DNA of 64,000 nt from Ceratothoa steindachneri. Its lineage: Eukaryota > Arthropoda > Malacostraca > Isopoda > Cymothoidae. Made by a program: the position numbers and the translations under genes. This document shows positions 11,641 through 23,479 of the stretch, piece by piece. Position 1 is the stretch's first letter. Each line of letters begins with the position of its first letter. The notes beneath the pieces were generated by a model. It saw only the letters and a list, made by a program, of their open reading frames with translations, searched no databases and was not told where the DNA came from. Location of the stretch: NCBI GenBank assembly GCA_963969495.1, contig OZ018326.1, positions 4,397,444 to 4,461,443 of the forward strand, written 5' to 3'.

Positions 11641-12058
11641 TTATATAAATAGAAAAAGAAAGCATTACTGCTTTTCCCCCTCCTAATATTATATTTTTGT
11701 TGCGTCAAGCGTCAGGTGGTTTTCATGTTGGTCTTTGTGGGAGTTGATGCTCTCATTTAATCGGAAACCCCCTAGTTGGTGCTGCTTCAGTATCTTAAAG
11801 AAACATAACACGAGACCTTTTTGCCCTGTTCATTCCTTTTCTCAACAGTTCGGCGCAATACATCAGTTTCTCATGGTGTACATATGATTTGCAATGCAGA
11901 AAAACACCAAAAATAATGTTCAAAATGCACATATATTAGAAGTAAATTATAACGTGACCTTTTTTGGAATTATAAAAAATAATTTGTTTCGAAGAAATAT
12001 TATTCCGTTCATCTTCAGTTTACTTGCGGTTAGATTTAATTACTTCCATCAATCTCTA

Positions 12059-12064
<6 letters not shown>
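11641..12064. other. AT-rich DNA, nothing recognised
   Basis: No motif or repeat seen; the 91-codon plus frame at 11894-12169 runs into the (TA)n array and ends in Tyr-Ile repeats, so it is an artefact. Confidence 0.5.

Positions 12065-12142
<78 letters not shown>
12065..12142. repeat. (TA)n microsatellite, interrupted
   Basis: About 78 bases of TA repeat with one G interruption at 12097. Confidence 0.98.
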
Positions 12143-12147
<5 letters not shown>

Positions 12148-12164
12148 TATATGTAGAGGGATCC

Positions 12165-12759
12165 GCTAAAATAGTAGTATTTCTCCACCTCCTAGATATT
12201 ACTTCAAGAGAGAAAGCGAGCCGTTACTCCCCCTCCCCTCCGACTTCACCCTTTTTGGATTTGCCGCCAGTTCACTGAGAAATTGACACCAAGGCATGAC
12301 CTTGAAAGTAAAGGCTACCTTCATGCCATCTTAATCTCCCCCCATCCCCTCTTCGCTCGGGAGTTTACTCATCGATTTTGTAGATTTGCCTGGAAGAACT
12401 TTTATGGCTCCAGCCGCTGGTGGTTCAGCCTGACACGCTGATCCCGGCCTCTTACACTTTTTCGCAAGGACACGCTCGGTTGTCCCGGTCGATAATGAGG
12501 ATTCGAAAAGGCTTCTCTCTCTCCCTGTTTAGGAGAACTCCGGCTATATATGCGCCCTACCAAGGATTACCCAGAGATTCAGTTAGACGACGCTTTCCCG
12601 AAAGGAGTTCGATTCAACGACACTCTCTTTCGAGAAGTGTTTAGTGAGGGTCGCAGGACATGGAAGAGCTGGACATCACACTTGTATCTTTGGGTCAAGG
12701 AGCAGAGTCTCTTGAGGCAACGTTAGTCTTTCTTAACTGCCTTCGGATGAAGCATTAGA
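12165..12759 (+). other. GC-richer block, possible retroelement remnant
   Basis: Base composition rises clearly against the AT-rich flanks. Plus-strand frames give short stretches such as 'GYLHAILISP' and 'FCRFAWKNFYG' that could be a decayed RT palm, but no catalytic motif is visible and frames break often. I cannot name the element. Confidence 0.25.
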
Positions 12760-13080
12760 GAAGCCGTCCTCCGAGGTCCTTTGGCAACCTCTTGAGGATA
12801 AGAGGTTCGATAGCTCGCTCAATCCAGGTTTAGAGAAGTTATCTCCCCACACCCGTTGAAGTTCGACCGGTGGCCTCTTGAGTACAAGAGGCCCGATAGC
12901 ACGCTAGATCCGAGTTTAAAGAAGCCACCTCCCTTCCCCCCATTCGAAGTTTGTCTGGTGACCTCTTGAAGAAAAGAGGCCCGCATCTCGCAAAATCCAT
13001 GTTTAGAGAAAGTCGCACCACCCTCTGCGGGTTTTCGGCAACCCCCGTGAGTAATCAAGGTCACCAAGACCTCCCCCCAT
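12760..13080. repeat. Tandem repeat, unit about 86 bp
   Basis: Units start at 12760 (75 bp), 12835 (86 bp), 12921 (87 bp) and 13008 (partial, to about 13080). Each begins GAAGYY..CTCC, has a small palindrome CCTCTTGA...AAGAGG in the middle and ends ATCC..GTTTAGA. The units have drifted to roughly three quarters identity. The minus-strand frame 13127-12819 reads through the array and so shows a repeated peptide. Confidence 0.85.
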
Positions 13081-13382
13081 GTTCGCTCCACTATACTCTC
13101 CAGGGTCAAAGGAAATAAATCGCTCACTACACTAAATCTCCCATTATAACCATTTAATAACCCTGGTTATCCAACTATTCATGTACCTATATATCCAGAT
13201 TTATTATGTGCCTTTTATTTAGTTTGTATTAGAATCTATTTTTGTCGTGTTTGGAATATTCCTTATTACGCAGCTGCAGCTATCTATTCAAATCGCACTC
13301 TTAGAACAATAACATTTGTGGCCTTGCTTAGCCCAATTTAGAGCCCGTGTGCTTATATTCCCGTACACTGGGCCATATTTCG

Positions 13383-13384
<2 letters not shown>

Positions 13385-13438
<54 letters not shown>
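13385..13438. repeat. (TA)n microsatellite
   Basis: Pure TA run of about 54 bases. Confidence 0.98.
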
Positions 13439-13440
<2 letters not shown>

Positions 13441-14040
13441 GATTTTTAATATTTGAAATATCAGGTTCACTTATTATATATAAAATATTGTAACCAAACT
13501 AAACCTCCAAAAATCTTCAGACGCAAAGATATATTCAAATATTTCTTGATTTTGTGGAATGTAAATGAATTGGAGAATTGGGTGGTTAGGTATAATAAAG
13601 AAAGATTATGGAAAAATACGAAATTTTATATTTTCTTCTCTATTTTAGGATTTTGTTGCTTTTCTAGAACTAAATAAACAAAAGAAGATTCTCTTTTTTC
13701 CAGATTGCATTTTTCTAATAAAACGATTCTCTTTCTATAATAACTCCTATGAATCAGCTTAATCATGAAAGAAAGTCTCATGAGTTCTTTTGAAATATAG
13801 CATTTCTGAAAACATATGTAGATATATGAGAATATAATAGTCATAAAAGCCGTCTCGTAGTTTCATGATGGAAGATTTTTTTTCGTAGAGAATCTGTAAG
13901 AGGCTGAATTCCAATGCCATTCAACCTGAAATCGTAATAAATCTCTTGCAATTATTGAAATGGATCTTCTCAAAATTTGATGATTTTTTCATATTTCGGG
14001 TTAAAAATCTCTCTCAGGGAAATATTCTGCTGCCTTAAAG
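13439..14040. other. AT-rich DNA, nothing recognised
   Basis: Only short chance frames on both strands. Confidence 0.5.
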
Positions 14041-14059
14041 ATCTGAATCAAGGAAAAAG

Positions 14060-14304
14060 ACGTTCTTTTTATTGGTATTTTTCTGTCTTACTTTTGTGCT
14101 GTTCCATTGGTCTGTATTATGTGACGGGCGTTCCCTACATATCAGTGTACCCTATATAAGGTTGTCTTCTCTATTAGCATGCTATTCCTTGAAAATGAAC
14201 TTACAAATATAGTTCCAAAGTGCTTGGATTCTTCTTTTCGTTTTCCTCTGGGTTAATTTTCATATTATTGCTTTCCTCGGGTGCCAGTTTGTGCGTTTTT
14301 TTCA
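14060..14304 (+). repeat. Dispersed repeat, solo copy of the 49-50 kb foldback arm
   Basis: Matches the right arm of the foldback at 50150-50337 in the same orientation, and the left arm in reverse. Shared landmarks are 'GGGCGTTCCCT', 'GCTATTCCTTGAAAATGAA', 'GTTCCAAAGTGCTT' and 'GGGTTAATTTTC'. It runs into the (TA)n array that holds the mariner. Confidence 0.8.
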
Positions 14305-14308
14305 TTAT

Positions 14309-14360
<52 letters not shown>
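14305..14360. repeat. (TA)n microsatellite, left of mariner
   Basis: TA run with a short AAA interruption; it abuts the mariner left end directly. Confidence 0.97.
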
Positions 14361-14361
<1 letters not shown>

Positions 14362-14362
<1 letters not shown>

Positions 14363-14393
14363 GTAGGTGAGTCAAAAAGTTCTCAGACAAATG
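14362..14393 (+). repeat. Mariner left terminal inverted repeat
   Basis: 32 bases, reverse complement of 15632-15663 with four mismatches. This is where the transposase should bind. Confidence 0.93.
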
Positions 14394-14549
14394 CCAGATT
14401 ATTGAAATGTTCGATTTTGTACAAGTAAATACAGGGTCAAACACGACTTTCATGTTTTCTGAACAATTCCTACAAAATTCGTCATTCAATTTGTCGAGAC
14501 TCTTTGTATTAGATGTGCTTCAAAAAGGTTACTTTTTTGAACCCATAAA

Positions 14550-15599
14550 ATGGCAAATTTTGAGATAAGAGCGAACATTAAATTCCTGACTAAACTTGAT
14601 TGGAAGCCTGTTAAGATTATTGACGCTCTACAACAGGTTTATGGTGACTCTTCGCCATGTAGAGCGGTAGTTTACGACTGGATTAAGCGCTTCAAGGGGG
14701 GCAGAGAAGAAGTTGAAGATGATCCACGTGAAGGGAGACCCTCCACCTCCATTAACCCAGAAAATGTCGAGCTTGTGAGGAATCTAGTGGATAAAGATCG
14801 CCGTATTACTATTGATGAAGTTGCCAATGCATGTGAAATCTCTCATGGCTCAGCATTTGGAATTCTAACTGAAAATCTTGGCCTGAGCAAGCTTTCAGCA
14901 CGTTGGGTCCCAAAAGCGTTGCGAGAAGACCAGCTGAATCATAGGGCCAACCTTTCTTTGGCTATTTTGACCAAGATTGAAGCAAACGAGGATAGTTTTT
15001 TTGAGCGCCTCGTAACGGGAGATGAAACTTGGGTGTATCAGTTTGATCCTGAAAGTAAAAATCAATCAAAAGAGTGGCACCCAAGGGGGGCAGCAGGGCC
15101 TATCAAGTTCAAGACAGAGAGGTCCGTTAAGAAGATAATGGCTACAGTTTTTTGGGATTCGGAGGGAATTATTTTAATAGACTTCTTAGAAGGACAAAAA
15201 ACTGTTACATCCAGCTATTACGAAGGAGTTTTAAGGAAGCTGAAAACTTCAATAGCCAAAAAACGACGAGGAAAGCTCCACAAGCAAATCTTGTTCCACC
15301 ATGACAATGCCCCTGCACATTCGTCCAAAGCTGTGAGATCTCAGCTACGGGAATTTCGATGGGAAACTCTTGCTCATCCCCCTTATAGCCCTGATTTAGC
15401 ACCCTCTGACTTTTTTCTGTTTCCAAATTTAAAGGGACACCTAAAAGGAACCCGGTTTCAATCATTAGATGAAGCAAAAAAGCAGGTCATTACTTGGTGC
15501 CAGAGACAACCCCGTGAATTCTACAAAGATGGTCTTTACCGTTGGATTCATAGATTAAGAAAGTGTATAGATGTTAATGGAGCTTATGTAGAAAAATGA
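14550..15599 (+). CDS. Mariner transposase, intact, DD34D
   Basis: An intact 349-residue frame, the standard length for a mariner transposase, which cuts the element out and pastes it at TA. Residues 1-110 are the N-terminal DNA-binding region with two helix-turn-helix units (RANIKFL..., then RRITIDEVANACEISHGSA). The mariner linker motif is WVPKAL at 119-124 (consensus WVPHEL). The catalytic triad is D158 in VTGDETW, D252 in HHDNAPAH and D287 in YSPDLAPSDFF, giving exactly 34 residues between the second and third Asp. The start is the first ATG after the left repeat and fits the family N-terminus. No stop, frameshift or missing key residue is visible. SETMAR in primates is a domesticated relative, but there is no SET domain here. 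Confidence 0.95.
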   Translation: MANFEIRANIKFLTKLDWKPVKIIDALQQVYGDSSPCRAVVYDWIKRFKGGREEVEDDPREGRPSTSINPENVELVRNLVDKDRRITIDEVANACEISHGSAFGILTENLGLSKLSARWVPKALREDQLNHRANLSLAILTKIEANEDSFFERLVTGDETWVYQFDPESKNQSKEWHPRGAAGPIKFKTERSVKKIMATVFWDSEGIILIDFLEGQKTVTSSYYEGVLRKLKTSIAKKRRGKLHKQILFHHDNAPAHSSKAVRSQLREFRWETLAHPPYSPDLAPSDFFLFPNLKGHLKGTRFQSLDEAKKQVITWCQRQPREFYKDGLYRWIHRLRKCIDVNGAYVEK

Positions 15600-15631
15600 T
15601 TACAGTATTATTACAAATAAAAATTTTATGC

Positions 15632-15662
15632 CATTTATCTGAGAACTTTTTGACTCCCCCTC

Positions 15663-15663
<1 letters not shown>
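15632..15663 (-). repeat. Mariner right terminal inverted repeat
   Basis: Partner of 14362-14393; ends at the TA that begins the right half of the microsatellite. Confidence 0.93.

Positions 15664-15721
<58 letters not shown>
15664..15721. repeat. (TA)n microsatellite, right of mariner
   Basis: Pure TA run that continues the array interrupted by the mariner. Confidence 0.97.
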
Positions 15722-15724
<3 letters not shown>

Positions 15725-15973
15725 CGAGAGGACTCTGATCCTTCTTGTGGGTGTCCGACCAAATAAATTCGTACTTGGATTTCAACAAACAACATAATGA
15801 ATATATAACTTAATTTATGACGTTGAATTTGTTTTCTAAGAGGAAAGGCTGAACCTGTTGAGCCTAGATCACCTTTACAGTTGAGGGAATGGATGAGATG
15901 GAACGCCTTAGTAATGCTAATCTCGGCTCTGAAAAAGTTTGGTTTATACGTAGAGAAAGTAGGCACGACCATG

Positions 15974-16036
15974 GGAGAGAGAGGGAGAGAGAGAGAGGGA
16001 GAGAGAGAGAAATGGGAAAGAGAGAGCGAGAGGGAG
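15974..16036. repeat. (GA)n-rich microsatellite
   Basis: Imperfect GA/GGGA repeat. The 84-codon frame across it (15889-16143) is Arg-Glu low complexity and not a gene. Confidence 0.9.
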
Positions 16037-16144
16037 TGAGGTCGTGTGAACCTACCGCCGACTATCGAGGGGGATTGATAAAAGAGGAGTATTTGGGCTT
16101 GAGGTCAAGGGCCAATAATTACTGGTTACAGTGCCTGCAATGAT

Positions 16145-17020
<876 letters not shown>

Positions 17021-17404
17021 GTAAGGGTGATCCTTATTTCATGGTATTTTGATTTTTTGTTATTTTACAAGGGAAGGGCAGTTAAAATGTTCCATTTGTT
17101 CCGAAAACAATGTATGCAAAGTAATTTTTTAAAATATTAATATTAAGCGGTATCTCAACGAGGTGGAAGTTTCTCATTGTTTATAAGAAAATGGACATTT
17201 TCTTGGTGCCGTCATAGGTGATTTAGAAAATTGTTTGAAGCTAAAAATTTTAAATTCTCCTTATTTGATGCAATAAACATACTCGTAAGTTGTAAACGGA
17301 TTTTATTTCACAGCACTTATTCTTGGTCCCCCTCTTCCCGGGTTATCCCCTCAATGAGGGGGTCTTATGGGTGCCCTTCTCCCACTCATTGTAGCCTAGT
17401 TTGA
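17021..17404. other. AT-rich flank downstream of transposase-like relic
   Basis: No gene. It may contain the 3' flank of the element; AATAAA-type signals on the minus strand occur near 17310. Confidence 0.35.
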
Positions 17405-19524
17405 AGTCACTGTAGACTTGCGGGCGTCAGGGTAATTTCTCCGGTGTTTCTCCACTACTTGGAGGAGGTGCTGCATCTGTTCTTTGTCCTTTGTGAGGGC
17501 AAAGTTGAAGTCCTGGATCACAACAATATACCGATCAGCGAAGTGCTTTACATTGTGCAGTTCTTTGACGCAGGAGGCGGCGAGGCATTATCTTGATTAT
17601 TGAGCCCTTATTTATCTTAGTTGGCAGGAAATTTGCATCCAATCCGATGATTTCTAAGAAGGATGGCGTGAGAGACGTCTTAAAACTTGCAACAGTTTTC
17701 TCTGCAAGTGCAGTAGATGTTAACTGGACCGTTGCTCATCAAAGAAGATCGTCAGAGCCCTCTTCTTCTTGCAAGCATTAAACATCTTCCTCTTCATCTC
17801 AATGGACAAGTGATCATCAAAATATGTAAGAGCAACAAGCCTCTAACTCAAGTACCAGAGATGGCGCCACAAGACTGTAGCTGTCGCCTTGGCTACTGCC
17901 TTGTCGTGGTAGAACACGAGCATCTTAAGCATTTGGCGTTTTTGTGCCGAATCCGCAAATGGAGATGTTGCGCGGAACCATGGCACAATGTAAGTCGAGA
18001 TGCTGAAATTGCCGAATCGTTGAACTGCAGAATTTTCGCTTGCAGTGAGATGGAATTGCTTTGAATTTTGGAAGAGGTAGATCTTGATAACCTTGATGAT
18101 TTCTACCATCCAGCGTGCACGGTGAAGGGGACCAGGGCGCAAAATTCTGATCCCATGCTTTGGCTGCCAACCCACTACGATTATAGACAGCCCTAGTAGC
18201 TCCCTGTATTCGTCATGTGGCATGTGTTCTCCCAGTAGTCGGTTGAACTCAATCATGAGTTCATCGCAACGTTCATGGAGGTGTGGCCTTATGTCTTTAT
18301 CTGTGGAAGGAGCAAGTCCTTCTACTTGTTCTGAAATCGATTTAAGAGAGCAATATCAGGCCCAGAAGAAGGGCTGATGGATGCTGTAAATGACTTCTCA
18401 CACACCAGTTCCAAGATCTGGTGACGACAAGCGAGGTGAAAAACTCTTCGATTAAGCTGTTGCTCGATTATGGTACATGCTCCTGATGAAATCCTTTGTT
18501 AGAAGCTGTGGTGTAAAAGGATATGGCAGAAATGTGATCCGTTACTCCCCAGTCTTCGAAAGCCGTCATCACGGCATCGGCCAATGCTTGACTAGTGCCG
18601 CTGTGAAAGACTGGGACTTCCAATAGCTTCGCAACACAATGTCCTGAAACAAAAAGAGAAAGTCGGTGGACTATATCTGCAGCACTAACTGCAGCTGTCT
18701 GCACCATTTTGCCATTCCAATGAACAACCAGCGATACCAAAGGCCTAAACGCCTTTTTAATTTCCTTGACGCCTTCTGCACGAAACTTCATCCGCTCTTG
18801 CTGGGATGACTCGCAATTTAACACCAGCTTTTCGGCATCATAACCAATGCTTTTTGCAGCTGCTGCAAGTATATGAACTCCTGCACGATCGGATATCTTG
18901 GACTCATCCATCGCGGCTGAGACTTGTGTATTTATGCCTTTATTCAAGCTCCTGGTGCGTTTTATTGGGGGTATGATGACTGAAGATGGCCCTGCAAAAC
19001 AGCCGTCAGCATCCTTTTCTGCACTATTACACTGTCAAGGGAAATGTGTGCGACTGAAACTGCGGGAACTTGATGTAGAGCCGGATGCGAGTACTGTGAT
19101 TTCTTCCAGTTTACGCTTTTTCAGCTTGAGAGCGCTTCATACGCTGTTCTTTCTTGTTCTCATCCCTCTCCTGTTGTTCCTCTCGAGGTGCAAGAGACAT
19201 TTCCCGTGTTGTAAACATTGGGCCACGGTACACCTCCTCCCTCTTGGCTCGTAGAAACTCCCTGTCCTCGGCGATTTTAATGATTGACATCGCATCTTCA
19301 TGTGCGATTTCAAAGAGGTGATCAAGAGACAGAAGAAAATCATTCTCGTTCTTCTATTGTTTTTCTGTTTGCCTGCTTTTGTTCCTTTTTAGACTTTTCC
19401 AGTTACCATATAGTCGTTCAACATTCTCTCTTGCTTGCTGCACCTTCTGCATTGGAATACGTGCGTGATCCAAGAAGGTACTCACTAGTTTGGCTGTTTC
19501 CGCTGCTCCTTTCATTGTCGTCAT
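17405..19524 (-). pseudogene. Transposase-like gene of a multicopy arthropod family, frameshifted
   Basis: Minus-strand frames joined end to end cover the whole length of a protein of about 650-700 residues. I know similar proteins as repeated, uncharacterised genes in many arthropods. The start is probably ATG at 19524 (MTTMKGAAETAKLV). The N-terminal third is charged and helical ('ARIPMQKVQQARENVERLYG', 'IAEDREFLRAKREE'). The centre (18947-18468) has 'ISDRAGVHILAAAAKSIGYD', 'VVHWNGKMV' and 'ISFYTTASNKG', where a family Asp (F-D-T-T-A-S-N) is replaced by Tyr. Next come 'CRHQILELV', 'SSGPDIALL', 'DEYRELLGLSIIVVG' and 'LHRARWMVEIIKVIK' (18256-17843), and the tail 'NFALTKDKEQMQHLLQVVE' near 17470. 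There are at least four frameshifts and several stops. The layout suggests an RNase H-fold transposase, but that function is inferred, not shown. Confidence 0.7.
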
Positions 19525-20237
<713 letters not shown>

Positions 20238-20520
20238 GAATTAAACCACATTCTCCGAAGACAATTTAATTCAGAACAGTTTCGGTGTATCTCACGCCCT
20301 TTTTCAACTGACACTGGGTAGAAAATATAAGAGAAGTGCATATAAGCATAACACAAGATCCCCTCTTTTTTCCACCAATCACCTACTTGTGGCTAATCGG
20401 GGGGGGGGGTTAGGCCTAAACATATTTAAGGGCTGGCATTTTACTATTTTGTTTATTTGCAATCTTATTACAGGATTAAAAGAAAATTGACCCTCAGATA
20501 GATTTAAATTAGGAACTGTA

Positions 20521-20716
20521 GATATTAAGCTCGATTCTACGATTCTTCTCTTAACATAGTTAGCCGATTTAAATACCATTTAACTTCCATTAAAATCGAT
20601 CGTATGAATCTTGTCTCTAACATGGCAAAATATTCCACTGCTTTCAATGGAAGTAAAATGGTATTTAAATCGTCTAACTATGTTAAGAGAAGAATCGTAG
20701 AATCAAGCTTGATATC
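20521..20716. mobile_element. Foldback hairpin element, 71-bp arms
   Basis: Arm 1 is 20521-20591 and arm 2 is 20646-20716, with a 54-base loop. The arms match almost perfectly through 'TACGATTCTTCTCTTAACAT' and its complement, and the short frames on each strand give the same peptide (MVFKS-NYVKRRIVESSLIS). The structure is that of a MITE-like foldback. A (TA)n array starts ten bases to the right; no TA array lies directly to the left. Confidence 0.9.
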
Positions 20717-20722
20717 GTCACT

Positions 20723-20726
<4 letters not shown>

Positions 20727-20771
<45 letters not shown>
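20727..20771. repeat. (TA)n microsatellite
   Basis: About 45 bases next to the foldback hairpin. Confidence 0.97.
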
Positions 20772-20776
<5 letters not shown>

Positions 20777-21695
20777 CGCTTCATCCATCCAAAAGCATGC
20801 CTGATTGGAGGTGCGATAACATATCATTTTCTAATGATGAGTGATCATACTTTCAAAAATGTGCTCAAATAAATCTATATAAATATATGAAATTTATTTT
20901 AGTGGAAATTTGATATTATCATCTCGTTCCACAGTTTCAAACCATTCAGGATTTGGTATTCCTGTACTAAGCGTCTTGTGCGACCTTCCATATTTGACTT
21001 GAGGTTTGTCTCTTGGAATCATATTTTGAAGCTTGAGTTCCATTTATAACAAATTGCATTTTTGCAAACAACATAAATCTATCTCTTTATGAGTATAGCT
21101 TTGTAGGAGAATAGCATAAGGTGCCTACGTTTCTTCGCCTACCTTCCTGGAGGGCCAGTTAACAAACCTTTACGTTTCGGCAAGATATCTGATGGTCTCC
21201 CGCCGGAAAAACCGGCTGACCATTTCAGCTAAACACCGAATTCCGTACTGGACTGCTTATCGATAGATGGGAGTCCATCTTGGCTTCCGGTGGTACCTGG
21301 AATTTTGAAAAGGACGAAATGGAGGAGATAATTAAGCAGCTTTCACCCGAAGAAGGACGCTTGATATCAAATCTACTTGCAGAGCCATGTGAACCTCTCC
21401 CGAGTTTCAAGTATAAAAAATGAATTCTTTTAACCCTCGGTAGTAGAGCTTGTATATCGTCTGGCGAGGCAAGAGTTGCCCTCTATCTCGGTTTAGTGGT
21501 AAATCGTGGAAGCACCAAATCTTTAGGGAGGAGATCGCTCCCAGTTAGGGAGGCTCGTAACCCCGTTAGTCTGCAAGTCAATGCGGACCCAGGCTCGTAC
21601 TCACGTTTTCAGAGCCGAAGCTACAAAGGGCGTCACTCTGGTTCCCTCAGCGAGAAAAATACATCTAGGCTTTTCTACGTGACGCTAAGCGTCGA
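20772..21695. other. Mostly unrecognised; one 63-codon open end
   Basis: The plus frame 21234-21422 reads 'LIDRWESILASGGTWNFEKD' and ends 'LPSFKYKK' at a TGA. It reads like a coding C-terminus but I cannot assign it, and frames upstream break. It may be a mobile element tail. Confidence 0.25.
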
Positions 21696-22520
21696 TTTTT
21701 TTTTTAATTTTAGGAGCCTATCTGGTGACTGCCCACTTGGGAATAAGTCGCCGGAATCACGACAGCCTAGCACTAGGCTACTTTAAAATAAAAATATGAA
21801 AACATAACAATGATAAAACGAGAAGATTTCAACAATTAAGAAGCAATCCCTGGCGTCGGCGGGAGGTCCCCCTCACCCCGGTGCAGGAGCGTGCGACCTA
21901 CAAAGAAAACAATAACAAAAAAATAAAACCTAGTTAAATAAAGGGGAGAAGCCCTGCCTCCCCCCAAAAGTCAATAAGTCCACAAGTCAATGTGCACGAA
22001 CTCGTCCCGAGTACAAGGGACAGGCGGTAGCGACCACGCCCATCCCGGTACCGGGAAAGGTATCGTGCGCGAAGATCACCCAGACTCGGACATTCGACAA
22101 GAATGTGCCGAACAGTCTGTGGGGCGAGGCAGTCTTAACAATAGGGCGCAGGCGAGCGCTCCCTCAGATAGCGATGCGTTACATGAGTGTGCCCGATTCG
22201 GAGACGACAGAAAGCGACCTGAAGCCGTCGCGGCATTGGAGGAGAGGTCCATGGGAACAGTCGCGGCGCAATGGCACGCAACTTTAAGTTCCCTTCGACC
22301 GTCTCCCATCTTCTTTGCCAAGCAGTCTGAAGGGCTGCCCGTATTCATGCCATGCTACGCGTCGATAGGTCACTTTGCCCGCACCCCCTCACTGAGGCAC
22401 CCAAGATTCCCTGGAATTCACGAGCGTGGGGCTCTCTTTAACAAGGAGCTCCCGTCACCGCCTTCTTCTAGCAGAATCATGACAGAATTATGGGATCAGG
22501 TCGGTCCCTGGAGAACATAC
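21696..22520 (-). pseudogene. LINE 3' end: RNase H tail, ORF2 C-terminus and 3'UTR
   Basis: On the minus strand a frame with 'LQVAFCRLRIGHTHVTHRYL', a Cys-rich gap, then 'TVRHILVECPSLGDLRARYL' and a C-terminal 'FWGEAGLLPFI' stop (22370-21945). The 'HILVECP' motif is the Cys/His-containing tail of non-LTR retrotransposon ORF2 proteins of I/Jockey-like clades. Upstream (22520-22370) is a decayed RNase H end ('IRAALQTAWQRRWET'). The 3'UTR runs to an A-run at 21705-21696. A second copy of the same family is at 40440-41803 on the plus strand and shares the 3'UTR phrase 'GGGCAGTC(A/G)CCA'. Confidence 0.75.
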
Positions 22521-22702
22521 CTCATCCTTTCCCCCCCCTTATCTCACTACCTTCACTCACCAGCGCCACCCGAAGGGAACATTCCCCAACTTCACCGCGA
22601 AGCTTACCAACATTACAAGTGTATAGGGATTTACATAGGGAATAGTTATTTAAAAGCCAAGTGAGATATCCCAGATTTACTTATTAATTTATCCCTCAAA
22701 GC

Positions 22703-22706
<4 letters not shown>

Positions 22707-22778
<72 letters not shown>
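22707..22778. repeat. (TA)n microsatellite
   Basis: Pure TA run of about 72 bases. Confidence 0.98.
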
Positions 22779-22779
<1 letters not shown>

Positions 22780-22973
22780 TTGTTTAGAGTTCATTAAAAC
22801 TTTATTTTCATATTGTTGTGTATCTAACTTCCTTTGGGCCACTTGCTGGTAAAGTTCATTCACATCCCTCCGTAGCTAACCTCTAACCACTCTGAGTCAA
22901 TAAACCCATTCAGGGCACGGGTCAAACGAAGTATAAGGAGTAGTACGACGACCCCTCTGCATTCGTGATAATA

Positions 22974-22975
<2 letters not shown>

Positions 22976-23006
<31 letters not shown>
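22976..23006. repeat. (TA)n microsatellite
   Basis: Short TA run. The 197 bases between this array and the previous one hold no recognised feature. Confidence 0.95.
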
Positions 23007-23008
<2 letters not shown>

Positions 23009-23479
23009 AGTCGGGGAAAACTCCAACCACCCCTCGGCCTATTCCTCGACAAATTACATCGATAAATTGATCTCGTTTTTTCAGAGAAAAATAATCCAAA
23101 TTTTTGTCAGATATTCTCACTTCAATCTTTAAAGGGTTTACGGTTGTGAGCTTATACTCGTACATAGATATCTGGTAGCCTCTGTTTTCCAGTGCAGGAA
23201 TACAGGGTTCATATTTGAAAAATCCTTTTTACATAAATAATTGAATTTTCAATGTAAAGAGACGAAAATCATAACCCAAATAAAGTAATCTTTTTACTAT
23301 TTTTGATATGGCAAACGATCAAAGTGCCTTAGAAATCAGATTTAGAAACATACACCGGATAATGCAAAACTCCTGTTAAACTCGTTACAATGCTCTCAGC
23401 AAAGGACCAAATGATAGTTCTGATATTATTAGAAGTATTTTGATTGTTTTAACATATAATATGTGTTTAATTTTTAATA

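Larger units (their letters stand above)
14362..15663 (+). mobile_element. Complete mariner transposon
   Basis: About 1.3 kb, the usual mariner size. The ends are 32-bp inverted repeats (14362-14393 and 15632-15663) sharing the core GAGTCAAAAAGTTCTCAGA with four mismatches in all. It is flanked by TA on both sides (14360-61, 15664-65), the expected target duplication, and lies inside a (TA)n tract now split in two. One open transposase frame fills the interior. All parts needed for mobility appear to be present, so this is the youngest-looking element in the window. Confidence 0.95.

Noticed and set aside
12819..13127. Minus-strand 102-codon frame with internal peptide repeat
   Set aside because: The repeat comes from the ~86-bp DNA tandem repeat, not from a protein domain.
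14550..15599. SETMAR-type host gene
   Set aside because: There is no SET domain, and the frame is bounded by mariner terminal repeats, so it is the transposon itself.
15889..16143. Arg/Glu-rich 84-codon frame
   Set aside because: It is produced by the (GA)n microsatellite.
21234..21422. 63-codon plus open end as a real gene terminus
   Set aside because: It reads like coding sequence but has no recognisable homologue, and upstream frames break, so I did not list it as a CDS.
22105..22664. Plus-strand frame of 224 codons (21990-22664) as a gene
   Set aside because: It is antisense to a LINE ORF2 end whose minus-strand motifs (HILVECP and others) are clear; the same antisense peptide appears at 40897-41340 for the same reason.
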